From Halobacillus shinanisalinarum (GTDB lineage Bacteria; Bacillota; Bacilli; Bacillales; Halobacillaceae): 64,000 nucleotides of DNA. Location of the stretch: the NCBI RefSeq assembly GCF_022919835.1, contig NZ_CP095074.1, positions 124,001-188,000 on the forward strand. Reading direction: 5' to 3'. The position numbers and the translations under genes were made by a program. This document shows positions 9,254 to 16,938 of the stretch, in pieces. Numbering within the stretch: position 1 is the first letter of the stretch; every line of letters begins with the position of its first letter. The notes below the pieces were generated by a model. That model was not told the DNA's origin. It ran no database searches and worked only from the letters and a program-made list of their open reading frames with translations.

Positions 9254-9931
9254 TTACTCTTGATTCATTCCCACAAACATAAACACAAATCTTAGTAATT
9301 CAGCCAGGGCAACAAGAGCACCTGCTACATAGGTCATAGCGGCTGCATTAAGAACCTTTTTCGTTTTGCGTTCCTCATCATTTCTTATGGTTCCAGTAGA
9401 TACTAGCTGTCCCATCGCCCTATTCGAAGCATCGAATTCCACCGGCAAAGTGATGAACTGGAACAACACAGCTGCAGCGAAGAAAATTATTCCAGCTAAC
9501 GCTAAACCTGTGAAGCCAAGTAGGAATCCACCAATAATTAAGAAGATAGAGATGTTTGATCCAAAGCTTGCAACAGGTACTAATGCACTGCGGAATTTAA
9601 GAAACGCATATTCCTCTGCATCCTGAATCGCATGGCCCACCTCATGGGCGGAAACGGCAGATGAGGCCATAGAGCGACCGTGATAATTGTCTGACGAGAG
9701 TCGGATCACCTTAGAACGCGGATCATAGTGATCGGATAACATTCCTCTTACTTCTTCAATACGAACATTGAACAATCCATTATCATCAAGGATTTTACGA
9801 GCAACTTCTGCACCAGTCATTGATGAAGATGTCGGTACCTTTGAATATTTCTTATATGTCTTTTTAACACGTGATGAAGCCCAAATTGGAACGATTAATA
9901 ATATCGCAAAATATAGTAAAAAACTGATCAT
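9254..9931 (-). CDS. yugP: YugP-type membrane zinc metallopeptidase
   Basis: A 225-residue membrane protein with an N-terminal hydrophobic segment, a soluble region carrying the zinc site SAHEVGHAIQ (HExxH), and two more transmembrane segments rich in Ile/Leu/Phe. The block LPVEFDASNRA is also characteristic of this family (Zn_peptidase_2, YugP). Its substrate is unknown. The start at 9931 follows GGAGGAG; the upstream extension to 9985 lacks a ribosome site. In B. subtilis yugP is elsewhere on the chromosome, so this is either a relocated or an additional copy. It is transcribed convergently with ypjC. Confidence 0.82.
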   Translation of the reverse strand: MISFLLYFAILLIVPIWASSRVKKTYKKYSKVPTSSSMTGAEVARKILDDNGLFNVRIEEVRGMLSDHYDPRSKVIRLSSDNYHGRSMASSAVSAHEVGHAIQDAEEYAFLKFRSALVPVASFGSNISIFLIIGGFLLGFTGLALAGIIFFAAAVLFQFITLPVEFDASNRAMGQLVSTGTIRNDEERKTKKVLNAAAMTYVAGALVALAELLRFVFMFVGMNQE

Positions 9932-9999
9932 GTTTCGCTCCTCCATCTTAGATGTGTACTGTATTATAAGACCAATTTTAGTCAAAATTCATTAAAAAA

Positions 10000-10722
10000 T
10001 CAACTATTAAGCTTGTCGTGCGTTTTCTTTTCTTTTTTCTCTGCTACATATTTTCTTGCACCCACGTAAATGAGTGTAATAAGTATAGTACACCCTATAA
10101 TCACTGCAGTCCAAATGAACGCATCATAGTTTATTACGGGTGTTTCATCTTCAAGCAGCTTGTCCAGTCGTCTAACTACATCCTGTTGTGTAGCTAACAT
10201 TTCGCTGTTTCCAAATACAGCCACAGATTGAGTAACGACTGATAATTCTTTTTGATCAAAATATAACTGCAAAGTAGGAAGCAAAGCCTTCCAATTATTA
10301 ACAAAGGACGCTCTGTCTTGATCTATTTGATCTATTTGATTTATTTGATTACGTAAGGTCTGAAGTTCTTGACGAGCATATTTCTGAGGGTGGTCACTAC
10401 CCATAGCATTTATAAAGGATAAAAACTTCTCTACTTCCACCTTCTGTTCCTGTGACTGAACGCTTATGATCGGATCGATAAGTTTATTAAACATCTCCTG
10501 GTGTTGGTTAGATAAAGTACTAATATATTGTTCCATTTCCTTTTGTCGATTATTCAACATCCTATTCGCCAACTCATATTTTTCGTCATGATATAAGTGA
10601 CGGTATTGTTCAGTGAATGAACTCCATGTATTGTGCTCAGCATGAATATACTTATGATGACCATTGTTTGGAATCCACAGGCTCAAACTGACAACGAAAC
10701 ATATGAGAATAGCCCGTCCCAT
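10000..10722 (-). CDS. ypjB: Sporulation-linked membrane protein YpjB
   Basis: The protein has an N-terminal signal or anchor segment (AILICFVVSLSLWI), a largely helical extracytoplasmic region of about 180 residues, a C-terminal transmembrane helix (AFIWTAVIIGCTILITLIYV) and a basic tail. The position directly after ypjA and qcrC matches YpjB, annotated as a sporulation protein. A GAGGGGG site precedes the ATG at 10722 by 9 bases; a GTG at 10725 is an alternative. A short tandem repeat in the gene encodes Gln-Ile-Asn/Asp units in the helical region. The molecular function is unknown. Confidence 0.8.
   Translation of the reverse strand: MGRAILICFVVSLSLWIPNNGHHKYIHAEHNTWSSFTEQYRHLYHDEKYELANRMLNNRQKEMEQYISTLSNQHQEMFNKLIDPIISVQSQEQKVEVEKFLSFINAMGSDHPQKYARQELQTLRNQINQIDQIDQDRASFVNNWKALLPTLQLYFDQKELSVVTQSVAVFGNSEMLATQQDVVRRLDKLLEDETPVINYDAFIWTAVIIGCTILITLIYVGARKYVAEKKEKKTHDKLNS
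10320..10346. repeat. Three tandem 9-bp units inside ypjB
   Basis: GATCTATTT, GATCTATTT and GATTTATTT follow one another and continue partly as GATTACGTA. They encode repeated Asn/Asp-Gln-Ile in frame, so copy number changes would keep the frame. Confidence 0.85.
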
Positions 10723-10779
10723 CACACTCGTCCCCCTCAAATTCTATCTTACTAAATGTATATGAGAGAGATTCAATAT

Positions 10780-11370
10780 TTAGACCGATTTGATCCGTCG
10801 ATTTGTCTGAGTAAGAGCGTAACAAACAGCTATGGAGAAAATACTTAACCAAAATGTAAAATAACCAACCGCATTGAGATGTTCCATTATTGCTGGATAA
10901 ACTGGCATTTGCCCAAACACATAGTCAATTACATCGTTATGAAGCGTCCAAATCGCAGCCACAACAATATGACGCATACGAATTCTATAATACGGGCTGT
11001 AAAGTATCCCTTGGATAGCCATAGCGCCGTGGGAAATGATGAGCATATAACTTGTCCATGGAAGCGCTCCATATTCTAAGAAGGTAAGCCCATTCATCAC
11101 AACAGCCCACACACCATATTTCAATAAGGTAATGACAGCTAGCGCTTCGATATAGGGCACTTTTTTATTTAATAGGAAAAAGCCCAAAAATATGGTGAAA
11201 AACAAACTTGCCGTCGGACTATCTGGAACAAAGATAAGAAAGATCGGTTCAGTGACAGCTAATTGATTTTCGTACCAAATATATCCATATATTGTACCAA
11301 ACAAGTTAACAAGGAATAATAATACAAGAAAAATTCGATTCGTTAATATGTATGAAATCATCGCTCTCAT
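10780..11370 (-). CDS. ypjA: DUF1405 membrane protein YpjA
   Basis: A polytopic membrane protein of 196 residues with about six hydrophobic helices and few charged residues between them, starting MRAMISYILTNR. By sequence character and by position between qcrC and ypjB it is YpjA (DUF1405). The function is unknown; its conserved linkage to the cytochrome bc genes suggests a link with respiration or with the membrane, but this is inference. GGAG lies 11 bases before the ATG at 11370. The frame extends to 11427 with no better signal. Confidence 0.82.
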   Translation of the reverse strand: MRAMISYILTNRIFLVLLFLVNLFGTIYGYIWYENQLAVTEPIFLIFVPDSPTASLFFTIFLGFFLLNKKVPYIEALAVITLLKYGVWAVVMNGLTFLEYGALPWTSYMLIISHGAMAIQGILYSPYYRIRMRHIVVAAIWTLHNDVIDYVFGQMPVYPAIMEHLNAVGYFTFWLSIFSIAVCYALTQTNRRIKSV

Positions 11371-11445
11371 GTATCTACGCACTCCTATAATAAATGAACC
11401 GCGCTCTTTCGTATGAGCACGGTTCACTTTACCTTCATTATTTTA

Positions 11446-12258
11446 CTATTCACCAGACCCAGAAGCTTCTCCACCTGAACCTTCTCCGCCGGTACCTTGA
11501 GCTTTAATGAATTCAGCTAATTGCTGAAGTTCCTCATCCGTTCCTTTAAAAACTCCAGCAGGCATTTCTCCAATACCATTTTGAGCTATATCTTTTATTT
11601 GTTCAACTGACATAGGCGTATCAAGTAATGATGGATAGTTGCCCTGTCCTTGTAGCTGATCTCCATGACAGCTCATACAGTTTTGTTCATATATAGCGTA
11701 TCCCGGAGCTTCTGTATCTACTTCTGCTTCAACCGCTTCCACGTTCACCGCATATTTTTCTGAACGTGAAGCGTAGTCGGCATGTTCAACAGCCTCATAG
11801 GTTAACCAGAACGTAGCAATGAAACCAAGCATCATGAGACTAACGGCAATTGGACGCTTCGATGGACGTCTTCCTGGCCCGCGATCAAGAAATGGTGCTA
11901 ACAGAAGTGCACCAAAAGCGAGTGTAGGTATAATAATCGCACCGACGACAATAAATTCTCCGCCTGCGTATTGATACTTTAAGAATTCATATAAAAATAA
12001 GAAATACCAGTCAGGCAACGGAATGTAACCAGCGTTGGTTGGATCTGCTTGTTGCTCAAGCGGTGACGGATGAGCCGCAGTCAAAATTAGAAATCCAATT
12101 AAGAAAACTGCTCCAACCAGCCATTCTTTAAGAAGAAAGTTAGGCCAAAACGCTTCCGTACGTCCAGGGTATTCTGAGTAATCTTTTGGTAAATTGGCTT
12201 TTTGTTCAGCAGGAATACGTGAATCTCCGACGAACTTCATCCCTTTTCCCCTATGCAC
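11446..12258 (-). CDS. qcrC: Menaquinol:cytochrome c reductase, cytochrome c subunit (subunit IV/cyt c fusion)
   Basis: The first 160 residues correspond to subunit IV of b6f-type complexes, with three transmembrane segments and PDWYFLFLYEFLKYQ for quinol-site packing. The rest is a membrane-tethered cytochrome c domain with the haem motif CMSCH (194-198) and a distal Met (likely in IGEMPAG). The start is GTG at 12258, supported by AAAGGAGG seven bases before. The C-terminus is a Gly/Ser/Glu-rich acidic tail. With QcrA and QcrB it forms the complex passing electrons from menaquinol to cytochrome c oxidase. Haem attachment depends on the Res/Ccs system also in this window. Confidence 0.95.
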   Translation of the reverse strand: MHRGKGMKFVGDSRIPAEQKANLPKDYSEYPGRTEAFWPNFLLKEWLVGAVFLIGFLILTAAHPSPLEQQADPTNAGYIPLPDWYFLFLYEFLKYQYAGGEFIVVGAIIIPTLAFGALLLAPFLDRGPGRRPSKRPIAVSLMMLGFIATFWLTYEAVEHADYASRSEKYAVNVEAVEAEVDTEAPGYAIYEQNCMSCHGDQLQGQGNYPSLLDTPMSVEQIKDIAQNGIGEMPAGVFKGTDEELQQLAEFIKAQGTGGEGSGGEASGSGE

Positions 12259-12287
12259 AGCGTTCCCTCCTTTATGTCACTTACATT

Positions 12288-12962
12288 TTATAGTGGACCG
12301 GAAATACCTTGTTTACGGATTAAAACAAAGTGAACAGCCATTAATCCAAATAGTGCTGCAGGCAGGAAAAACACGTGAATGGCAAAGAAACGTGTTAACG
12401 TTTGTGCACCTACAATGGATGGATCTCCCGCAAGTAATGTTCTAATTTGATCTCCGATAAACGGTGTAGCTGCGGCAATTTCTAGACCTACCTGTGTTGC
12501 AAAATAAGCTTTGTTATCCCATGGAAGCAAGTAGCCAGTAAACCCTAGTCCAAGCATAACAAAGAATAATAGCACACCAACAATCCAGTTAAGTTCACGG
12601 GGCTTCTTATAAGCTCCCTGGAAGAATACCCGTAATGTATGTAGAAATAACATTACAATAACAAGGCTTGCACCCCAGTGGTGCATTCCGCGTACGATTT
12701 GTCCGTAAGCTACTTCTTTTTGTAAATAATAAACGGACTTCCAGGCATTTTCGATATCAGGCACATAATACATCGTTAAAAACATACCCGACAAAATTTG
12801 AATAACCGTGATAAAGAATGTCAAACCGCCAAAACAATAAACAAATGCTGAAAAATGATGGGCTGGGTTGACATGCTCAGGAACTTCGTGGTCGGCGATA
12901 TCGCGCCAAAGCGGAGTGACGTCTACACGCTCATCGACCCAGTCATAAATCTTTTGTAGCAT
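12288..12962 (-). CDS. qcrB: Menaquinol:cytochrome c reductase, cytochrome b6 subunit
   Basis: A four-helix cytochrome b6 of 224 residues, the short form split from subunit IV as in Bacillus and chloroplasts. Haem-ligand histidines are seen in the helix containing MHHWGASLVIVMLFLHTLRVF and in FAIHVFFLPAALFGLMAVHF. The quinol-site glycine-rich GFTGYLLPWDNKAYFA is present. The Cys in the AFVYCFGG region may be the covalent haem attachment Cys known for the b6 type. GGGGG precedes the ATG by 9 bases. It lies between qcrA and qcrC with 12- and 29-base gaps, in one operon. Confidence 0.96.
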   Translation of the reverse strand: MLQKIYDWVDERVDVTPLWRDIADHEVPEHVNPAHHFSAFVYCFGGLTFFITVIQILSGMFLTMYYVPDIENAWKSVYYLQKEVAYGQIVRGMHHWGASLVIVMLFLHTLRVFFQGAYKKPRELNWIVGVLLFFVMLGLGFTGYLLPWDNKAYFATQVGLEIAAATPFIGDQIRTLLAGDPSIVGAQTLTRFFAIHVFFLPAALFGLMAVHFVLIRKQGISGPL

Positions 12963-12974
12963 GAATTACGCCCC

Positions 12975-13472
12975 CTATCTTGATTGAGTTTCTCCGAGAT
13001 AAAGCATGTTTTCTTCTACTTTGGTCTTATACACCGGTAGCGGTGCTGTAGGTGGTGTTCCCGGAACATTGACACCATCTTTTGTGTACCGACCGCCGTG
13101 ACATGGGCAATAGAATTGATTCGGGAACTCTTCATTGGAAGCCCATGCTACTGTACATCCTAAGTGTGTACAGATTGGTGAGAGTGCTACAATCTCGTCA
13201 TTTTCACTTCTGTACACCCATGCAGTTTTTTGTACTTTGGATTCATACCATGCATCCACTTGTTCAACTTGCCATTCAATACGCTGTGGTTCATTTGTAA
13301 TTTCTTCAACTGATGCCACGGAATGGAATTCACCGGCAGCTGACGGTGTTAATACAGGATCAATGGCAAAACGAACCATTGGCGCAAGCATTCCAGCAGC
13401 CATAAAGCCACCTACACCAGTCAGTGTGTAGTTTAAAAATTGACGACGGGATACTCGTTGTTTATCGCTCAT
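12975..13472 (-). CDS. qcrA: Menaquinol:cytochrome c reductase, Rieske iron-sulfur subunit
   Basis: The protein begins with a twin-arginine-like signal (VSRRQFLNYTLTGVGGFMAAG) that anchors and exports it. The Rieske 2Fe-2S ligands are CTHLGC (C101, H103, C106) and CPCHGG (C122, C124, H125), with C106 and C124 likely forming the disulfide. The length of 165 residues is normal. AGGGGGG precedes the ATG at 13472 by eight bases; the open frame reaches 13508 but has no ribosome site. It is the first gene of the qcrABC operon, with a strong sigma-A promoter about 70 bases upstream. Confidence 0.96.
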   Translation of the reverse strand: MSDKQRVSRRQFLNYTLTGVGGFMAAGMLAPMVRFAIDPVLTPSAAGEFHSVASVEEITNEPQRIEWQVEQVDAWYESKVQKTAWVYRSENDEIVALSPICTHLGCTVAWASNEEFPNQFYCPCHGGRYTKDGVNVPGTPPTAPLPVYKTKVEENMLYLGETQSR

Positions 13473-13542
13473 TCTTTTCCCCCCTCTATGCTGTAATCCA
13501 TGCGACATGGATCGTTTACATACAGTTTACTAGGACATTACT

Positions 13543-13571
13543 ATGATAGCGTAATCTTAAAGCGGGGTCAA
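13543..13571 (-). promoter_or_regulatory. Sigma-A promoter of qcrABC
   Basis: TTGACC (13566-13571), a 17-base spacer and TATCAT (13543-13548) on the minus strand. In B. subtilis the qcr operon is induced late in growth and is under AbrB/Spo0A control; I cannot see those operators here. Confidence 0.65.
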
Positions 13572-13604
13572 TAAAATCTCTAGTGTTATCTCAACTTTTA
13601 CTAG

Positions 13605-14060
13605 TTACCAATACGCTTGAATTAATTCATTGACTTGTTTCACTTGCTCTTTCACAAAGGACTTCGTTTCGGTAGATTGTAAGTCACCATCAGCTATACC
13701 CGGTATCCATAGTAAATGCCCATTTAAATCCGATTCATACTTCTTCCATTTTGCATCAAAGGTAAATAAAAAAACATGTTCAAAAGGCTGTTGTTGAAAA
13801 TGTTCCACCCATTGGTTCATTCGGGAGATTTCACTTTCATGATAGTTTGTTAAGTAATAATATTCAGGGGCTAAGAACATACGGCCTTTGTATTCTTTTT
13901 CAATTAAATTTGTAAAAATCTGATTGAGTTCCCTTTGGAATGCTTCTTTCGTCATTCTGTTATCCGATGCTGGATCAAAAGAAATGATCGGTATCAAGAC
14001 TGTATCCACATACTCTTTTTCCGGGAGATATTGCTTTGTATCCTGCTTTGTCCATTGCAC
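13605..14060 (-). CDS. ypiF: DUF2487 protein YpiF
   Basis: A soluble 151-residue protein without signal peptide, beginning MQWTKQDTKQYLPEKEYVDT. Its position between ypiB and qcrA and its length match B. subtilis YpiF (DUF2487). No catalytic motif is recognisable. The family has no established function, and the neighbourhood of the qcr operon does not settle it. It follows the ypiB terminator, so it probably has its own promoter. The confidence is for the family name, not for a role. Confidence 0.8.
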   Translation of the reverse strand: MQWTKQDTKQYLPEKEYVDTVLIPIISFDPASDNRMTKEAFQRELNQIFTNLIEKEYKGRMFLAPEYYYLTNYHESEISRMNQWVEHFQQQPFEHVFLFTFDAKWKKYESDLNGHLLWIPGIADGDLQSTETKSFVKEQVKQVNELIQAYW

Positions 14061-14112
14061 GTTATATCACTATCCTTTCTTACTTGTCCCTATTTTACTA
14101 AAAAAAGTGTAA

Positions 14113-14156
14113 AAAAGAAAAGCTAAGGGGAAATTCTTCCCCTTAGCTTTTCTTTT
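14113..14156 (-). terminator. Terminator of ypiB, overlapping its stop codon
   Basis: A roughly 20-bp stem (arms about 14113-14132 and 14137-14156) followed on the minus strand by a T-run. The ypiB stop codon (14143-14145) lies inside the 5' arm. Confidence 0.88.
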
Positions 14157-14703
14157 GAATTTGTTTCTTTACTTTGATCAATTCGTTACTCAAGGTAATG
14201 AATTCTGATTGATCCCCGTTGATCAGTGCGAGATCGATTTGCTTTTCAAGTTCTTTCTTTCTAAAAGTTAGAATGCTGGAAGTTAGCAATTCATCCGCTT
14301 CAACTTTATCACGATCGTTTACATAATAATCTTTAGGTAAATAAGGATTATCTTCTAACACGAGGGCATACATTGAACTTTTATGTGCGTCTTCGAAGTT
14401 CATTTGTATATAAACAGGCTCATCTTGATTCATTCTAAGGTCATGAAATGACTTCTCTGCATCATTTGTCATCACCTGACCTTTATAAAAGCGAAAAGGT
14501 GGGTCTTGCACCCCCTGGGCACTAATCTCCATTCCCCTCGGACACAGTTTAACCTCTTGAACAAAATGGACGTCGGAAAGCAGTGATTCGTGATTAATTA
14601 GGTAGTTAAGAATCCATACACTTTCTCTTTTTTTCAATTGGTAATGGTTTAAAAACCAGCGAACAAAGTCCTTTTTTTCATTGACGGAAATAGGTGTTTG
14701 CAT
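14143..14703 (-). CDS. ypiB: UPF0302 protein YpiB
   Basis: A 186-residue soluble protein with the N-terminal block KKDFVRWFLNHYQLKKRE and a charged helical C-terminus (LTFRKKELEKQIDLALINGDQSEFITLSNELIKVKKQ) typical of the YpiB/IDEAL-domain UPF0302 family; the C-terminal DLALINGDQSEF resembles the IDEAL motif. The biochemical role is unknown. It lies directly downstream of ypiA as in B. subtilis. A GGAGGGG sequence precedes the ATG by about 8 bases. The stop codon is embedded in the terminator stem. Confidence 0.85.
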   Translation of the reverse strand: MQTPISVNEKKDFVRWFLNHYQLKKRESVWILNYLINHESLLSDVHFVQEVKLCPRGMEISAQGVQDPPFRFYKGQVMTNDAEKSFHDLRMNQDEPVYIQMNFEDAHKSSMYALVLEDNPYLPKDYYVNDRDKVEADELLTSSILTFRKKELEKQIDLALINGDQSEFITLSNELIKVKKQIQKKS

Positions 14704-14732
14704 CGGCGCCCCTCCTGCGCTAATTGATCACA

Positions 14733-15986
14733 TTATTCTTCTTTCAATCGGCTGACAAAGTCTTCTATTTCAGTATCAGTAGGATCGACGGCTAAATATT
14801 CTTCTAACACTTTACGTCCTTCATTCATTTTTCCTTCTTCTACTAAGAAATATCCATATGCCTTAAGAAATACATCGTCTTCTTTAAGAGAAGGATAAGC
14901 ATTCTCATAATGAATGTATGCTTGCTTATAATCCTCGACTTCCTCATAAGCTTTGGCCAATTCAAACAGGTAATAAGGATCTTCTTCACCAAGGGTTATT
15001 AATTGATTAATTAAGTCTATGATCGCATCATAATCCTTATCACTTTTATAATTTTCAATTAAGAAAAGTACAGCTTCTTTATAACCTGGATCTAAAGCTA
15101 CTGCCTCTCTCATTAGTCGATAGCCTTCCTCTTTTTCCCCCGTTTTGTGATACAGTGTTCCCGCCAAGTGATACAGTTCTTTGTTGAACTCATCCTTCGC
15201 CAGTCCTTTATTGACCATTTCAAGTGCTTCTTTCGCCATTCCTTCTGCATCATAAGCTTGTGCTAATAAAGGATAGACAGATTGAAAGTAAGGATCTTCT
15301 TCAATCAGACGCTCCCATATATTAATCGCAATATCATTTCTTAGAGCTTGGAATGCAACAAATCCATAACGGAACATCACATCTGGATTATCTTCTTCTA
15401 CCTTTTGGAAGTAATCAAGGGATTGCTCAAATTCACCTGTTGCTGCATAGGCTTCAGCCAATCTGGCGGCTACCTCAATATCACCAATTACTGGCTGATG
15501 ATGCATTGCATTTTCATAGAAAGGGATACTCTTGTTATATTCCCCATTTGAAAAAGAGAGTTCACCTAACGCAAAATCAATGACCGCTTCGTTTGGTTCT
15601 ACTTGTTTAGCCGTGAGCAGTTTCTGTTCAGCTACTTCAAACAGCCCTTGTGATTGATAGAGGTCGGCTAGCTGGATAAGAGATTGCAAATAGTCCTCAT
15701 CTTCTGGACCAAATTGATTGAGAATCTCAATAGCTTCATCGTCTTCTTCTAAATCAATATGAATTTCAGCCATCATTACTTTAAGTTCTTGTTCTTTGGG
15801 GTATCGCTGCATCAGTTCCTGTAAGATTGATTTCGCTTCTCCAAGCATCCCCCATTGAATATAGAGCTCGGCAATGGTGAAGCGTTCTTCTTCATCAGCT
15901 TCTGGTAAATAGGATTGTAGTGTATTCAATGCTTCTTCCGGCTTCTTGGCTTCCATTTGATGAATAGCTTTGTGAATCTCTTCCAT
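14733..15986 (-). CDS. ypiA: Tetratricopeptide repeat protein YpiA
   Basis: The 417-residue protein is almost wholly made of TPR-like helical hairpins, for example PEEALNTLQSYL, DEAIEILNQFG, EEALEMVNKGLAKDEFNKELYHLAG and EGYRLMREAVALDPGYKEAVL. It is strongly acidic, with no signal peptide. TPR proteins act as protein-interaction scaffolds; the partner is not known. Location between the aro genes and ypiB matches B. subtilis YpiA. A GAGGGAG site precedes the ATG. It is likely cotranscribed with ypiB, with a 29-base gap. Confidence 0.88.
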   Translation of the reverse strand: MEEIHKAIHQMEAKKPEEALNTLQSYLPEADEEERFTIAELYIQWGMLGEAKSILQELMQRYPKEQELKVMMAEIHIDLEEDDEAIEILNQFGPEDEDYLQSLIQLADLYQSQGLFEVAEQKLLTAKQVEPNEAVIDFALGELSFSNGEYNKSIPFYENAMHHQPVIGDIEVAARLAEAYAATGEFEQSLDYFQKVEEDNPDVMFRYGFVAFQALRNDIAINIWERLIEEDPYFQSVYPLLAQAYDAEGMAKEALEMVNKGLAKDEFNKELYHLAGTLYHKTGEKEEGYRLMREAVALDPGYKEAVLFLIENYKSDKDYDAIIDLINQLITLGEEDPYYLFELAKAYEEVEDYKQAYIHYENAYPSLKEDDVFLKAYGYFLVEEGKMNEGRKVLEEYLAVDPTDTEIEDFVSRLKEE

Positions 15987-16006
15987 AACGACTCCCTCTC
16001 TAGCAT

Positions 16007-16879
16007 TTATACAAAATGTTGATAAATTGAACCTTTATAGTGGATCCCCGGTTCAAGATCTTGTATTTTCTGGTCTACTTGTACGACTCTGCCACGCATA
16101 ACTGTGATATTCGGAACAGCATCATGATATCTGAATTCAGCGTGATCATCAACCATCAAGCCTTCTTCGTCGTAGTAAAGGTTATAATCCGCAAAGCTGC
16201 GATTCATAAATCCACCTTTATACGGGAAGATTCCACTATCCTTTAAATTCGATCTTGATAATGGGGCTTCTGTAAGAGGGTCTGTTAACCTTATGATACC
16301 ATACCGATCACTTATTTTTACCCATAACTTATCGTGAATCATCTTTCTAATTCTGCGATTTCTGACAAGAAGTGCAAGCGGGATTCTTTTAAGAGCTTGG
16401 GCTTGTACGACCCAATCCCATGCTGGCTCATCTAATCCCTGCTCATCCTCTACATCAATGAGAATAAATGGGCAAGATTGGCGGGAAAAATAGCGAACCA
16501 TCTCTTGTGTTATTGCTAGAGGTGAAATGGTAGGAACAATCATATAATCAATGGGCAGATACCTGAACTGTTCTATAAATTGTTGGTACATCGATTTAAA
16601 ATGAAAACTTGTTTTAATGGGAAATTGAATAAGGAGAAGGGTACATCCCTTTTGAATATACTGTTGACAGTCTAGGATGGGTGAAGGCGAGCGGCTTAAC
16701 GGCTTGTCTAAGTCAAGCATAACATGTCCTGGGGTTGCAATGAAGCCTGTGACATCCATTTGCTTAAAATCGTTGATCCATAATGTTCGTTTCGAGAAGC
16801 GTTGCTGATAAACAGAAATTTGCCGAGTAAGGGCTTGATTGCCCTTGAGAGTATGAACATTAAACCAATAAGCTCCCAT
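16007..16879 (-). CDS. Uncharacterised protein between aroA and ypiA
   Basis: I do not recognise this 290-residue protein. It starts MGAYWFNVHTLKGNQALTRQ after a good GGAGG seven bases upstream (the frame extends to 16921). It has no signal peptide and no clear transmembrane segment; the middle has alternating beta/alpha character (GCTLLLIQFPIK, PIDYMIVPTISP, CPFILIDVEDEQG, IPLALLVRNRRI), suggestive of a Rossmann- or TIM-like fold. A C-terminal segment (VPNITVMRGRVVQVD) resembles the beta-rich edge of amidohydrolases, but metal-binding motifs such as HxH are absent. It occupies a site where B. subtilis has aroE directly next to ypiA. It may be cotranscribed with aroA upstream (59-base gap). 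Confidence 0.75.
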   Translation of the reverse strand: MGAYWFNVHTLKGNQALTRQISVYQQRFSKRTLWINDFKQMDVTGFIATPGHVMLDLDKPLSRSPSPILDCQQYIQKGCTLLLIQFPIKTSFHFKSMYQQFIEQFRYLPIDYMIVPTISPLAITQEMVRYFSRQSCPFILIDVEDEQGLDEPAWDWVVQAQALKRIPLALLVRNRRIRKMIHDKLWVKISDRYGIIRLTDPLTEAPLSRSNLKDSGIFPYKGGFMNRSFADYNLYYDEEGLMVDDHAEFRYHDAVPNITVMRGRVVQVDQKIQDLEPGIHYKGSIYQHFV

Positions 16880-16938
16880 ACGATAACCTCCAAAAAGGCT
16901 TTTTATATCGTATGAGAGCAATCACTGTTCTATGAAAA

